DNA of 39,075 nucleotides, taken from positions 241 through 39,315 of the forward strand of contig DBQX01000065.1 of assembly GCA_002305415.1 (NCBI GenBank), in the 5' to 3' direction. The position numbers and the translations under genes were made by a program. Each line of letters starts with the position of its first letter. Positions within the stretch are counted from its first letter, which is position 1. Positions 19,102 through 27,377 of this stretch are shown here, piece after piece. This DNA comes from Actinomycetales bacterium UBA1383. GTDB lineage: Bacteria; Actinomycetota; Actinomycetes; Actinomycetales; Actinomycetaceae. The notes beneath the pieces were generated by a model. It saw only the letters and a program-made list of their open reading frames with translations, ran no database searches and was not told the DNA's origin.

Positions 19102-20004
19102 TCAGGCGCGCGGATGCGCCTGGACGTAGGCCGCGCGCAGTCGCTCGGGGCTGACGTGGGTGTAACGCTGCGTGGTGGCCAGCGAGGCGTGCCCGAGGAT
19201 CTCCTGCACGGTCCGCAGGTCCGCACCCCCCTCGAGGAGGTGGGTCGCCGCGGAGTGGCGCAGGCCATGGGGGGCGACGTCGCGAACCCCCGCCTGTGCG
19301 GTGTACCGGTGCAGTGCGCCACGGAGCGTGCGCGGGTCGACTCGGCGTCCGCGTGAGGAGAGGAAGAGGGCCGCGACGCCGGGAGGGACGGCAAGCCCGG
19401 ACCGCACCGCGAGCCAGGCATCCAGGGCAGCGGCCGCAGGGACACCGAAGGGGACGACGCGCTCCTTGTCGCCCTTGCCGAGCACCCGGACGGTGCGACG
19501 CTCCCGGTCCACGTCACGGACATCCAGGGCGGTGAGTTCGCTGATGCGAAGGCCGGCAGCGTAGAGCAGTTCGAACGCGGCCCAGTCCCGGACCGCCACC
19601 GCCTCGCCGGTGGTCGCACGGTCCCGCAGGTGGTCGAGGAGCGCGCCGGCGGCGTCGGCCCCGAGCACCACGGGCACGTGGGGAGCCGGCCGCGGCGCGC
19701 CGAGACGCTGGGCGACGTCGTCGGCCAGCAGCCCGGTTCGGCTCGCCCAGCCACTGAAGGTTCGTGCCGCGGCGGCGTGCCGGGCGAGCGTGGCCCGGGA
19801 CTGCCCCGCGTCGGCGCCGTCCGCCAGCCAGCCCCTGAGGGCGGAGAGGGTGAAGTCGGCCGGGTCCCACTCGGCGGTGTCCCCGAACGTGAAGTCCAGG
19901 AGCGATTCCAGGTCAGCGCGGTAGGCACGGACGGTGTGCGCGCTGAGCCCGCGCTCGAGACGGAGGTGCCGCTCGAAGCGTGCGAGCAGTGCGGCGCGGT
20001 CCAT
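19102..20004 (-). CDS. xerC: Tyrosine recombinase XerC
   Basis: The 300-aa protein has a SAM-like N-terminal DNA-binding domain (about 1-95) and a catalytic domain with all active-site residues: Arg153 (GLRISEL), Lys177 (GKGDKERV), His246 and Arg249 (PHGLRHSAATHL), His272 (GHASLATTQRYTHV) and Tyr281. Together with a partner such as XerD it resolves chromosome dimers at dif. No dif-like site is seen nearby. The ATG at 20004 was chosen because the domain starts there. The longer frame to 20283 lies inside dprA. It follows the dprA stop by 4 bp, the order known from mycobacteria, so it is a housekeeping Xer and not an integrase of a mobile element. Confidence 0.94.
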   Translation of the reverse strand: MDRAALLARFERHLRLERGLSAHTVRAYRADLESLLDFTFGDTAEWDPADFTLSALRGWLADGADAGQSRATLARHAAAARTFSGWASRTGLLADDVAQRLGAPRPAPHVPVVLGADAAGALLDHLRDRATTGEAVAVRDWAAFELLYAAGLRISELTALDVRDVDRERRTVRVLGKGDKERVVPFGVPAAAALDAWLAVRSGLAVPPGVAALFLSSRGRRVDPRTLRGALHRYTAQAGVRDVAPHGLRHSAATHLLEGGADLRTVQEILGHASLATTQRYTHVSPERLRAAYVQAHPRA

Positions 20005-20008
20005 GCGC

Positions 20009-21154
20009 TCAGGATGCCACGCGGGCCCACCCGTCCCCCCGGCGCCGCACCCGTCCCGCGAGTTCCAGCAGTCCGAGCGCCGAGCGCGCGTCCGCCTCCG
20101 AGACGCCAGCCGCGCGTGCGACGGACGGGACATGCGCCGCGGCGCGGAGCGGCAGAGCGTCGAGGACACGCGCCTGGACCGGGTCGAGGTCGTCGAGCAG
20201 TCCCGGCGGGCCACCGGGCAGCGGCGCCGCGAACTCACCTGCCGGAGCGGCCAGTTCACGGGCCTCGGCGGAGGTGGTGACACACACCGCCTGACCCTCC
20301 CGGATCATCCAGTGGCATCCCGAGGAGGCGGCGGACGTCACGGGTCCCGGCACCGCGCCCACGGGCCGCAACAGGTCCGAGGCGTGGTTCGCGGTCGAGA
20401 GGGCCCCCGACCGCCGGGCCGCCTCGACCACGAGGGTGCCACTGGTGAGGGCGGCGATGAGCCGGTTGCGGGCGAGGAACCGGTGCCGTCCCGGGACGGA
20501 CCCGGGCGGGACCTCGGCGACCAACGCGCCGGTCTGGGCCACCTGCAGGAGGAGTGCCTCGTTCCCCGCGGGATAGAGACGGTCGACGCCCCCGGCCAGC
20601 AGCGCGATGGTGGGGGCGCCGCGCGCCGCGAGGGCACCCCGGTGGGCGGCGGCGTCGATGCCGTACGCCCCACCGGAGACCACGGTCAGGCCCTCCTCGG
20701 CGAGGGCGAACGCGAACTCGGCCGCGATCGTCTCCCCGTAGCGCGTGGACGCGCGCGAGCCGACGATGGCGAGTGAACGCCCCCGAGGAAGATCGAGCGG
20801 GCAGGGAGCCGCCGCGCGCACCCACAGGGCGAACGGCGCGCGCACCGACAGGTCGTCAAGCGCGGTGGGCCACCCTTCCCCCTCCGGGGTGACCAGGTGC
20901 CCGCCGAGGCGCTGCAGCACCTCGAGTTCCCGCCGGATGTCCAGACCGTCCAGTCGGGGGGCGAGTCGTTCGACCAGCTGTCGTAGCGGCGGGGCGAGGC
21001 CGCTGGCTCGGGCCGCACTGGAGCACAGCCAGTCGAGGGCACCAGAGGGACCCAGTTCGCGCACCACCGCTCCGGCATGCTCGTCGCCCGGCTCGGCGAT
21101 ACGGCTCCACGCGGCGCGCGCGCGCACCGGGTCACCCACGTCAAACGGCAGCAT
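20009..21154 (-). CDS. dprA: DNA-processing protein DprA
   Basis: DprA loads RecA on incoming single-stranded DNA in transformation. The 381-aa product has an N-terminal helical region, the Rossmann-like core with SLAIVGSRASTRYG, VVSGGAYGIDAAAHRGAL and LLAGGVDRLYPAGN, and the SGTLVVEAARRSGALSTANHA-type segment split here around residues 230-250. A C-terminal winged-helix domain follows. I chose ATG 21154, 4 nt after GGAGGTGGAG begins its spacing; GTG 21160 would add two residues. The start overlaps the end of comM. No DNA-uptake pilus genes are in the window, so transformation is not shown. Confidence 0.93.
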   Translation of the reverse strand: MLPFDVGDPVRARAAWSRIAEPGDEHAGAVVRELGPSGALDWLCSSAARASGLAPPLRQLVERLAPRLDGLDIRRELEVLQRLGGHLVTPEGEGWPTALDDLSVRAPFALWVRAAAPCPLDLPRGRSLAIVGSRASTRYGETIAAEFAFALAEEGLTVVSGGAYGIDAAAHRGALAARGAPTIALLAGGVDRLYPAGNEALLLQVAQTGALVAEVPPGSVPGRHRFLARNRLIAALTSGTLVVEAARRSGALSTANHASDLLRPVGAVPGPVTSAASSGCHWMIREGQAVCVTTSAEARELAAPAGEFAAPLPGGPPGLLDDLDPVQARVLDALPLRAAAHVPSVARAAGVSEADARSALGLLELAGRVRRRGDGWARVAS

Positions 21155-22673
21155 CTCCACCTCCGGTCCGAAGGGTGAGGGCCTGCCCCACCAGGTCGAG
21201 GGTCGGCTTGTCCCTCTCCGTCAGGTCGGCCAGGCTCCAGGCGAGCCGGAGAACCCGATCCAGCCCTCGCATGGTGAGGAGGCCGCGCTCGACGCTGCGC
21301 TCGAGGCGCCGGCGCACATCCGCGTCCAGCGGGGCGTCGGGTCCGCGCAACCATCGACCAGGGGCCGACGAGTTGAGCGACCACGGCATGCCGCTGAAGC
21401 GTGCGGCCTGCCGCGCCCGGGCGCGGAGGACGCGGTCGGCGACCACCGCCGATGGCTCGCCGCGCCCGCCGAGGACGGCCCGGGCCCGCGTGATCCGCGC
21501 GACCTGGATCCGCATGTCCACGCGGTCGAGGAGCGGCCCGCCCAACCGTTGGCTGTACCTGCGTCTCACCGCGGCCGGGCACTCGCAGGCGCTCCCACCC
21601 CCGCAGGGGCACGGGTTCGCGGCGAGCACGAGCTGGAAGCGCGCTGGGTAGGCCGCGACCGCCCGAGCCCGATGGAGGACGATCCGCCCACTCTCGATCG
21701 GCTGGCGGAGGGTCTGGAGGACCGACGACGGGAACTCCGGCGCCTCGTCGAGGAACAGGACACCGCAATGGGACCGGGAGACGGCACCCGGTCTGGGGAT
21801 GCCGCTCCCCCCACCGATGATGGACACGGGTGAGGCCGTGTGGTGGGGGGATTCGAACGGGGGCCGGCGGATGAGTCCCCCCGCGGGACGGAACGTGCCC
21901 GCGATCGAGTGGATGGACGTGACCTCCACCGCGTCCTCGTCGCCCAGGTCGGGCAGGATCGAGGGCAGCCTGCTCGCCAGCATGGTCTTTCCAGCGCCCG
22001 GAGGACCGGTGAGGAAGAGGTGGTGCCCCCCAGCCGCGGCGACCTCCAGCGCGAACCGCGCCTCCGTCTGCCCGACGACGTCCGCCATGTCAGGCGGCTC
22101 GGGTTCCTCCCCGCCGGGGGCCACCGGGACGGTCTGCTCCCCGTCGTGACGGACGTCGAGGCTGATGCCGTACAACGCGAGCACATCCCCCAGATGGTCG
22201 ACCGCCCGTACCTCCGCTCCGGGCACGAGGACCGCCTCGGCCTCGTTCCCGCGGCTCACGACGACGCGGTGGTGCCCGGCCGCGACCGCACAGGCGACCA
22301 TCGGAAGGACACCCCGCACCGGATGCACCCGACCGTCCAGTCCCAGTTCGCCGAGGTGCACGGTCCGGCGCGCAACGTCCCGTCCGGGCATCGCCCCGGC
22401 GGCGGCGACCGCCACGGCGATCGCGAGGTCGAACGCCGTCCCGTGCTTCGGAAGCGACGCCGGCGACAGGTTCACGGTGATCCGCCGGTCGGGCAGCCTG
22501 TGGCCCGCCGACTGGAAGGCCGCGCGGACCCGCTCCCGCGCCTCCCCCAGCGCCGCGTCGGGCAGCCCGACGATCCGGAACGCCGGCAGGCCGGGAGCGA
22601 GCTGGGCCTCCACCTCGACCATCGTTCCCTCGAGCCCGAGGAGGCCCACTCCCAGGGCACGCCCGAGGCTCAC
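21141..22673 (-). CDS. comM: YifB/ComM family Mg-chelatase-like AAA+ ATPase
   Basis: The 510-aa protein has an N-terminal Lon-protease-like S5 domain (about 1-160, with FRIVGLPDAALGEARERVRAA and ITVNLSPASLPKHG), an AAA+ core with Walker A GPPGAGKTML and Walker B GVLFLDEAPEF, a Cys-rich element NPCPCGG and CECP, and a C-terminal Mg-chelatase-like domain. In naturally transformable bacteria ComM is a hexameric helicase aiding branch migration. The GTG start overlaps the yraN stop as GTGA. The order yraN-comM-dprA-xerC is the classic actinobacterial cluster. Confidence 0.94.
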   Translation of the reverse strand: MSLGRALGVGLLGLEGTMVEVEAQLAPGLPAFRIVGLPDAALGEARERVRAAFQSAGHRLPDRRITVNLSPASLPKHGTAFDLAIAVAVAAAGAMPGRDVARRTVHLGELGLDGRVHPVRGVLPMVACAVAAGHHRVVVSRGNEAEAVLVPGAEVRAVDHLGDVLALYGISLDVRHDGEQTVPVAPGGEEPEPPDMADVVGQTEARFALEVAAAGGHHLFLTGPPGAGKTMLASRLPSILPDLGDEDAVEVTSIHSIAGTFRPAGGLIRRPPFESPHHTASPVSIIGGGSGIPRPGAVSRSHCGVLFLDEAPEFPSSVLQTLRQPIESGRIVLHRARAVAAYPARFQLVLAANPCPCGGGSACECPAAVRRRYSQRLGGPLLDRVDMRIQVARITRARAVLGGRGEPSAVVADRVLRARARQAARFSGMPWSLNSSAPGRWLRGPDAPLDADVRRRLERSVERGLLTMRGLDRVLRLAWSLADLTERDKPTLDLVGQALTLRTGGGDAAV

Positions 22674-23032
22674 CAGCCCACTCCGATGAGGTGCTCGATG
22701 GTGGGGGTCCCGCGGAGGGGCAGCATGATGCTGACCACGTCGATCCGGATCCTCCCCCGGTGGGGGTGCTCCCCCAGCCATGCGGCTCCGAGGCGGCGGA
22801 GCCGTGCGAGCTTCGCCGCCGTGACGGCTTCGGCGCCGCTGCCGCAGGCGTCTGTGCGCCGGGTCTTGACCTCCACCACCGCCAGGTCGCCCGCCGGGTC
22901 GCGCGCGATGATGTCGATCTCACCGTGCCGGCAGGACCAGTTCTGGGCGAGGACCTCGTAGCCCTTCTCGGTGAGGAATCCGCGGGCGAGCCGCTCCCCG
23001 TAGGCCCCAACCGCCTTGTTGTGTCGCGTCAT
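22670..23032 (-). CDS. yraN: YraN family nuclease-fold protein (UPF0102)
   Basis: This 120-aa protein has the restriction-endonuclease-like core of UPF0102: GAYGERLARGFLTEKGYEVL, then GEIDIIARD and VVEVKTRR, in which the Glu, Asp and Glu-x-Lys form the PD-(D/E)xK active site. The family's biological role is not settled. The ATG at 23032 is preceded by GCGGAGGTGCAC; a GTG two codons upstream would overlap the ribosome binding site. It probably starts the yraN-comM-dprA-xerC operon, as a 99-bp gap precedes it. Confidence 0.92.
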   Translation of the reverse strand: MTRHNKAVGAYGERLARGFLTEKGYEVLAQNWSCRHGEIDIIARDPAGDLAVVEVKTRRTDACGSGAEAVTAAKLARLRRLGAAWLGEHPHRGRIRIDVVSIMLPLRGTPTIEHLIGVGW

Positions 23033-23131
23033 GTGCACCTCCGCGGCCAGCCTGCCGGTCGGCGGGGACTACGCGGGGAAGGTGGGATGCCGTCTGGGGA
23101 CGACGGCGCGCGAGGACGGGGTTGTGGACTG

Positions 23132-23431
23132 TCAGATCCCCATCTCGGGGCGCTGCAGCTCCTCGATGTTGACGTCCTTGAAGGTCACCACGGACACGGA
23201 CTTGACGAACCGGGCCGAGCGGTAGACGTCCCAGACCCACGCGTCCGTCAGCTTGAGTTCGAAGAAGACCTCACCGCCCGCGCTGCGAGGCTTGAGGTCC
23301 ACCTGGTTGGCGAGGTAGAACCGGCGCTCCGTCTCGACGACGTAGTTGAACAGGTTGGCGACGTCGCGGTACTCCCGGTAGAGCTCCAGCTCCAGGTTGG
23401 TCTCGTAGTTCTCGAGGTCCTCGGCACTCAC
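23132..23431 (-). CDS. DUF2469 family protein
   Basis: The 99-aa acidic protein is strongly conserved across Actinomycetota (M. tuberculosis Rv2901c) and starts VSAEDLENYETNLELELYRE, followed by FNYVVETERRFYLAN, FELKLTDAWVWDVYR and VTFKDVNIEELQ. No catalytic motif or membrane segment is visible and the function is unknown. The GTG start overlaps the rnhB stop as GTGA, so its synthesis is probably coupled to RNase HII. It is followed by a 99-bp gap before yraN. Confidence 0.93.
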   Translation of the reverse strand: MSAEDLENYETNLELELYREYRDVANLFNYVVETERRFYLANQVDLKPRSAGGEVFFELKLTDAWVWDVYRSARFVKSVSVVTFKDVNIEELQRPEMGI

Positions 23432-24108
23432 TGGACCATCATGCCACCTGGCGCGTCCACTCCCGGTGGCAGGCGCCACGAGCGCCGGTGTTGCTCGCAG
23501 GCCCCGAGGCGGGTGATCGCGTCGAGGTGGGCGGCGACCGCGTAGCCCTTGTTCTGCACCCACCCGTACCCCGGGTCCGGGAGGGCGCACATCAAGCCGT
23601 CCCGCTCCACCTTCGCCACCACGCTCGCGGCGGCGACCACCGCGCAGGAGGCGTCGGCCTTCACCGCGAGGACCACCTCCTCGAAGGTGAGGGAGTCTCG
23701 CACGACGGGGTCATCCAGCAGGTCCGCGGCGAGCCAGTTGTGGTTGCCGTCCAGGATGGCGGCGGTGGGCACGATGCCCTGCTGGTGGAGTTGCCGCACC
23801 GCGCGCGCGGCTGCGAGGCGGAGCGCGGACATGATCCCGGCCGAGTCGATCTCGGCGGGGCTCGCGTGGCCGACAGTCGTCGCCACGGCCCATGCCCGGA
23901 TGGGCGCACAGAGCTGTTCCCGGGCCTCGGGCGTGAGCAGCTTCGAGTCACGCAGGCCGGGTGGAAACGTCCGTCGGGTCGTGCGGCCCACCACGGCCGC
24001 ACCGACGCTCACGGGACCGGCGACCGCGCCCCGCCCCACCTCGTCGATGCCCACCACCCAGTGGTGCCGGGTCAGGAGTCCCCGCTCGACAGCACGCGTG
24101 GGGATCAT
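23428..24108 (-). CDS. rnhB: Ribonuclease HII
   Basis: RNase HII nicks RNA in RNA-DNA hybrids, including single ribonucleotides. The 226-aa product has the signature GIDEVGRGAVAGPV with Asp22-Glu23, the LRDSKLLTPEAREQL segment, AILDGNHNW with the third acidic residue, and VKADASCAVVAAASVVAKVERD with the fourth. The ATG overlaps the lepB stop as ATGA. The frame extending to 24288 is inside lepB. The C-terminal 20 residues (DAPGGMMVQ) overlap the DUF2469 start. Confidence 0.95.
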   Translation of the reverse strand: MIPTRAVERGLLTRHHWVVGIDEVGRGAVAGPVSVGAAVVGRTTRRTFPPGLRDSKLLTPEAREQLCAPIRAWAVATTVGHASPAEIDSAGIMSALRLAAARAVRQLHQQGIVPTAAILDGNHNWLAADLLDDPVVRDSLTFEEVVLAVKADASCAVVAAASVVAKVERDGLMCALPDPGYGWVQNKGYAVAAHLDAITRLGACEQHRRSWRLPPGVDAPGGMMVQ

Positions 24109-24857
24109 GGCCCGGGGACGGCGACGAAGGCGTCCTGCCCACCCCCGAGGGTGCCCAGCCGGTCCAGCGGCCACATGATGACGACGGCGCGCCCCACGAC
24201 GTCGTCGATCGGGACGTACCCGCCGCCGGGGTCCCCCATGTGGGCGCGGGAGTCCGCCGAGTTGGAGCGGTTGTCGCCCATGACCCACAGCGCCCCGGCC
24301 GGGACCACGACGTCGAACTCGAACTGCGACGGCACGACGCCCGGCTTGAGGTAGGGCTCGTCGACCTCCGCGCCGTTCACGGTCAGCCGGCCGTCCACCG
24401 AGCAGCAGCTCACCCGGTCCCCGGGCAACCCGACGACCCTCTTGATCAGGTGCTCCCCCGCATCGTGGGGGATGATCCCCACGAAGGTCAGCACGTCGAT
24501 CACGACCCGTTTCGCGACGTTCGGCTCGGGAGGCTGGTCCGCGAGCCAGCCGCCGGGATCGGTGAACACCACCACGTCACCCCGCTGGAGGTCGGCGACA
24601 CCTGGCACGAGCTTGTTGACCAGGATCCGGTCGTTGATCGCGAGGGTGTCCTCCATCGAGGAGGACGGGATGTAGAACGCCTGGATCAGGAAGGTCTTGA
24701 CGACCAGCGAGATCGCGAGCGCGATCACGATGACGGCGGCTGTCTCCTTGAGCCAGGCGATTCCGCTGGCGGCGCGGGAATCGTGGCGCGGCGGGGCCGG
24801 GTCGGAGAGCCGCGGCCGTTGCGACGGGGCGATGCTCTCCGGCATCTCGTCGTTCAT
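24105..24857 (-). CDS. lepB: Type I signal peptidase
   Basis: LepB removes signal peptides outside the membrane. The 250-aa product has a cytoplasmic N-terminus, one membrane helix (about 39-58) and the Ser/Lys dyad: Ser67 in IPSSSMEDTL and Lys139 in HLIKRVVGLPGD. The box GDNRSNSADSR is also intact. A segment with two adjacent Cys (VSCCSVDG) follows the Lys box. The ATG follows GAGGTGTC. It sits between rplS and rnhB, as in mycobacteria. Confidence 0.96.
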   Translation of the reverse strand: MNDEMPESIAPSQRPRLSDPAPPRHDSRAASGIAWLKETAAVIVIALAISLVVKTFLIQAFYIPSSSMEDTLAINDRILVNKLVPGVADLQRGDVVVFTDPGGWLADQPPEPNVAKRVVIDVLTFVGIIPHDAGEHLIKRVVGLPGDRVSCCSVDGRLTVNGAEVDEPYLKPGVVPSQFEFDVVVPAGALWVMGDNRSNSADSRAHMGDPGGGYVPIDDVVGRAVVIMWPLDRLGTLGGGQDAFVAVPGP

Positions 24858-24889
24858 GACACCTCACCACCCGCCGCTCGCGGCCGGCG

Positions 24890-25246
24890 TCACTTCGCGG
24901 TGGTCTCCCGCTTCTCCTTGATCTTGGCTGCCTTGCCGCGCAGCCCGCGCAGGTAGTACAGCTTCGCGCGCCGGACGTCTCCCCGGGTCACGATCTCGAT
25001 GTGGTCGATCGACGGGGAGTGCACCGGGAAGGTCCGCTCCACGCCGACGCCGAACGAGATCTTGCGGACCGTGAACGTCTCACGGACACCCGATCCGGAG
25101 CGGGCGATGACGACACCCTGGAACACCTGGATGCGGGACCTGCTGCCCTCGACGACCTTCACGTGGACCTTGACGGTGTCGCCGGCGCGGAAGGGCGGGA
25201 TGTCGTCCCGCAGGGACTTGGCGTCGACCTGGTCCAGGTTCTGCAT
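24890..25246 (-). CDS. rplS: 50S ribosomal protein L19
   Basis: The 118-aa L19 contains IPPFRAGDTVKVHVKVVEG, RIQVFQGVVIARSGSG, FTVRKISFGVGVERTFPVHS and RRAKLYYLRGLRGKAAKIKE, which span the whole family. The ATG at 25246 is preceded by GAAAGAGAA. A frame to 25348 adds residues unlike L19. A 158-bp gap separates it from trmD, so it may have its own promoter. It holds two copies of an 11-bp repeat next to the ribosome binding site. Confidence 0.97.
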   Translation of the reverse strand: MQNLDQVDAKSLRDDIPPFRAGDTVKVHVKVVEGSRSRIQVFQGVVIARSGSGVRETFTVRKISFGVGVERTFPVHSPSIDHIEIVTRGDVRRAKLYYLRGLRGKAAKIKEKRETTAK

Positions 25247-25259
25247 GATGAGGTTCTCT

Positions 25260-25310
25260 TTCCGCCCGTGCCGGGGGACACGCGCGATTGGGGGCGTGCT
25301 TCCGCCCGTG
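25260..25310 (-). repeat. Two direct repeats of CACGGGCGGAA, 40 bp apart, upstream of rplS
   Basis: On the minus strand CACGGGCGGAA occurs at 25310-25300 and again at 25270-25260. The second copy runs into the GAAAGAGAA sequence before the rplS ATG. Between them lie GC-rich segments able to form short hairpins (GGGCG with CGCCC, CGTG with CACG). The repeat could support alternative leader structures. No function is known to me. Confidence 0.4.
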
Positions 25311-25404
25311 ATCATGGATCGCGTCACATGGTCAGGGGCTGTCCCCACCGGCAGACCGGCCCCGTGGAGTGGGAGTGACGCGTGCCGGTCCAGTGTGCCA
25401 CAGG

Positions 25405-26775
25405 TCAGGACGGCGGAGCCACCAGCGCCCGGAGGAACACGGCGTCATCTTCGACACGTCCCCCGACCTGGAATCGCCGGCCCCCGACGAGGGTGAAGCC
25501 GGCACGTTCGTAGAAGGCGCGCGCCCGCCGGTTCCGGGCATTGGTCCCCAGCCACACCCCGGCGAGTGGGACGCCCAGGACGGTGCGCCGGGCGAGCGCG
25601 TCGAGGGTCGCGTCCAGGAGCGCCTGGGACACCCCGCTGCCGTGGGCGCTCGCGCGGACGTAGATCTTGGAGAGTTCCGCCACCGGGCGGATGGGGACGA
25701 CGGCGGCGACGTCCTCGGCGTAGGGGGGCTCGTCCACCGTGCGGGGCAGCACTGAGAGGGTGTAACCAGCCAGGTCACCCGCCAGGTCGGCGACGAGGAT
25801 GAGGTAGCGGTCGCCGTCGCCCAGGTAGTCGGAGAAGCGCCCCGGCGAGAGGTTGGCCCGGATGAAGGCCTCGATGTCCTCTGCCGGCATGCGCTCCGGG
25901 CAGGCCATGGGAAACGTCTCCGCCGCGAGCCGCGAGAGCGCCGCGGCCTCCTCGGCGCGGCCCTCGCGCAGGACGAGCCGGCGGGGGCCGGCCGGGGTGC
26001 GCGCCCACCCCAGACGCGCGAGGACCTCACGGTCCTCCCACGTGAGCTGGTCGCCGCGAAGGCGCGTGAACATGTCGGGACGGCGGTGGGCGGTGCGTTC
26101 GAGGGCCCGGTCCCGCCGCCACCGCGCGATACGGGCGTGGTGACCCGAGAGCAGCACGTCGGGGACGGTGAGGCCCTGCCAGGAGACGGGCCGGGTGTAC
26201 ACGGGGTACTCCAGCAGGCCCGCCGCGCCGTGGGACTCCTCGGCAAGGGACTCGGGATTCCCCAGGACGCCCTCCTGCAGCCGCCCGACGGCCTCCACGA
26301 GCACGAGGGCAGCGGCCTCGCCGCCGTTCAGGACGTAGTCGCCGATCGAGTACTCGACGACCTCGATGTGGCGTGCGAAGTGCTCCGCCACCCGGGCGTC
26401 GATGCCCTCGTAGCGGCCGCAGGCGATGACGAGGTGGTCCGCCGCGGCGAGATCCTCGACGAGGCGCTGGGTCAGGGGCGTCCCGGCGGGCGTCGGGATG
26501 GCGAGCACCCTCCTCCCGGGCCGCGCACCCGCCGCGGTGCTCTCGTGCCCGCCGAGGACGTCCTCGAGGGCACGGCCCCAGACATCGGGCTTCATCACCA
26601 TGCCGGCGCCACCGCCGAGCGGCGTGTCGTCGACGGTCCGGTGCCGGTCGGTCGTCCAGTCGCGCAGGTCATGGACGGAGAGCTGGAGCGTCCCGTCCGC
26701 GATGGCGCGACCGAGGAGCGAGAGCCGCAGCGGCTCGAAGTACTCCGGGAAGATCGAGACGACGTCGATCCGCAT
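25405..26775 (-). CDS. trmD: tRNA (guanine37-N1)-methyltransferase TrmD fused to a GNAT acetyltransferase domain
   Basis: The 456-aa product has a full TrmD (about 1-262): MRIDVVSIFPEYFEPL, the SAM-binding trefoil-knot region with VIACGRYEGIDARVAEHF and EYSIGDYVLNGGE, and the C-terminal GHHARIARWRRDRALERT segment. The position of the catalytic Asp169 of E. coli TrmD reads Glu180 (SLAEESH). Residues 265-456 form a GNAT domain with SKIYVRASAHGSGVSQALLD as acetyl-CoA motif and NARNRRARAFYERAGF. E. coli TrmD is about 255 aa, so this is a true one-frame fusion. The substrate of the acetyltransferase half is unknown. The ATG overlaps the rimM stop by one base (TGATG). Confidence 0.93.
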   Translation of the reverse strand: MRIDVVSIFPEYFEPLRLSLLGRAIADGTLQLSVHDLRDWTTDRHRTVDDTPLGGGAGMVMKPDVWGRALEDVLGGHESTAAGARPGRRVLAIPTPAGTPLTQRLVEDLAAADHLVIACGRYEGIDARVAEHFARHIEVVEYSIGDYVLNGGEAAALVLVEAVGRLQEGVLGNPESLAEESHGAAGLLEYPVYTRPVSWQGLTVPDVLLSGHHARIARWRRDRALERTAHRRPDMFTRLRGDQLTWEDREVLARLGWARTPAGPRRLVLREGRAEEAAALSRLAAETFPMACPERMPAEDIEAFIRANLSPGRFSDYLGDGDRYLILVADLAGDLAGYTLSVLPRTVDEPPYAEDVAAVVPIRPVAELSKIYVRASAHGSGVSQALLDATLDALARRTVLGVPLAGVWLGTNARNRRARAFYERAGFTLVGGRRFQVGGRVEDDAVFLRALVAPPS

Positions 26776-27281
26776 CAGTCCTCGCCGCCCTCGAACAACC
26801 CGGCGGGCGGGTCGATCGTGACGCCGTCGGTCGCGACCCGGGGAACGAGCGCGCCCACGAACGGGACCCGGACCTCGCGGCCCTCGGGTGTCCGTACGAC
26901 CAGCAGGTCCTGGGCGGAACCGTGCTCGACCGCGACGACGTCGCCGAGTGGCCCTCCGGCCGGTGTCCGGGCCGGCAGCCCCACGATCTCGTGGTCATAC
27001 CACTCGTCCGCGCCGGATTCCCACTCGTCGGTCTCGATGCTGAGGATGGCCCCGCGCAGTTCCTCCGCGGCTGACCGGTCGTGGACCTCGGCGAACCGCA
27101 CCTGCCAGGAGGCGCCGGCGTGGCGTGCCTCCGCCACGGTGAGGGCCGAGTGGGAGGGGTGGTCGCAGACGAGGACCACTCCGGGGCGGAAGCGAGAGGT
27201 GGGGTCATCGGTGCGCACGAGCAGCCGGACGTGACCGCGCAGGCCCTGGGCACCCCCGATGACTGCGACGGTGAGGAGCAT
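26775..27281 (-). CDS. rimM: 16S rRNA processing protein RimM
   Basis: RimM assists 30S head assembly with S19. The 168-aa product has the N-terminal domain with VAVIGGAQGLRGHVRLLVRTDDP, the link WYDHEIVGLPA, and a C-terminal PRC-barrel with VRVPFVGALVPRVATDGVTIDPPAGLFE. The ATG at 27281 lies 6 nt after GATAAT and has no Shine-Dalgarno, so the mRNA is probably leaderless. It is separated from khpA by a strong terminator-like hairpin, yet coupled downstream to trmD. Confidence 0.95.
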   Translation of the reverse strand: MLLTVAVIGGAQGLRGHVRLLVRTDDPTSRFRPGVVLVCDHPSHSALTVAEARHAGASWQVRFAEVHDRSAAEELRGAILSIETDEWESGADEWYDHEIVGLPARTPAGGPLGDVVAVEHGSAQDLLVVRTPEGREVRVPFVGALVPRVATDGVTIDPPAGLFEGGED

Positions 27282-27287
27282 GGTCCC

Positions 27288-27293
27288 ATTATC
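27288..27293 (-). promoter_or_regulatory. Candidate -10 element (GATAAT) for leaderless rimM-trmD transcript
   Basis: GATAAT differs from TATAAT at one base and ends 6 nt before the rimM ATG. The identical arrangement precedes the small membrane protein gene at 37777. No -35 match is seen. With the hairpin upstream, it makes rimM-trmD an independent transcription unit. Confidence 0.5.
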
Positions 27294-27322
27294 GCCGGTC
27301 CGGGGCACCAGCTCGCCCAGGG

Positions 27323-27343
27323 GTCCGGACCTCGTGTCCGGAC
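27323..27343. repeat. Duplicated palindrome GTCCGGAC-N5-GTCCGGAC
   Basis: Two copies of the self-complementary octamer GTCCGGAC lie 13 bp centre to centre, about 30-50 bp upstream of the rimM -10 element. They could be an operator or form a hairpin in RNA. No regulator is assigned. Confidence 0.4.
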
Positions 27344-27349
27344 GTGGAA

Positions 27350-27377
27350 GGACCCGGCCCTCGGGAGGGCCGGGTCC
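27350..27377 (-). terminator. Strong hairpin after khpA, likely transcription terminator
   Basis: The arms GGACCCGGCCCT and AGGGCCGGGTCC pair perfectly over 12 bp with a CGGG or CCCG tetraloop. The hairpin starts 6 nt after the khpA stop codon on the minus strand. A T-tract is absent, as often in GC-rich actinobacteria. It should separate rpsP-khpA from rimM-trmD. Confidence 0.75.

Noticed and set aside
19102..20004. XerC as integrase of a mobile element bringing in carB
   Set aside because: The gene sits in the conserved yraN-comM-dprA-xerC order, and no attachment repeats or excisionase gene are seen nearby.
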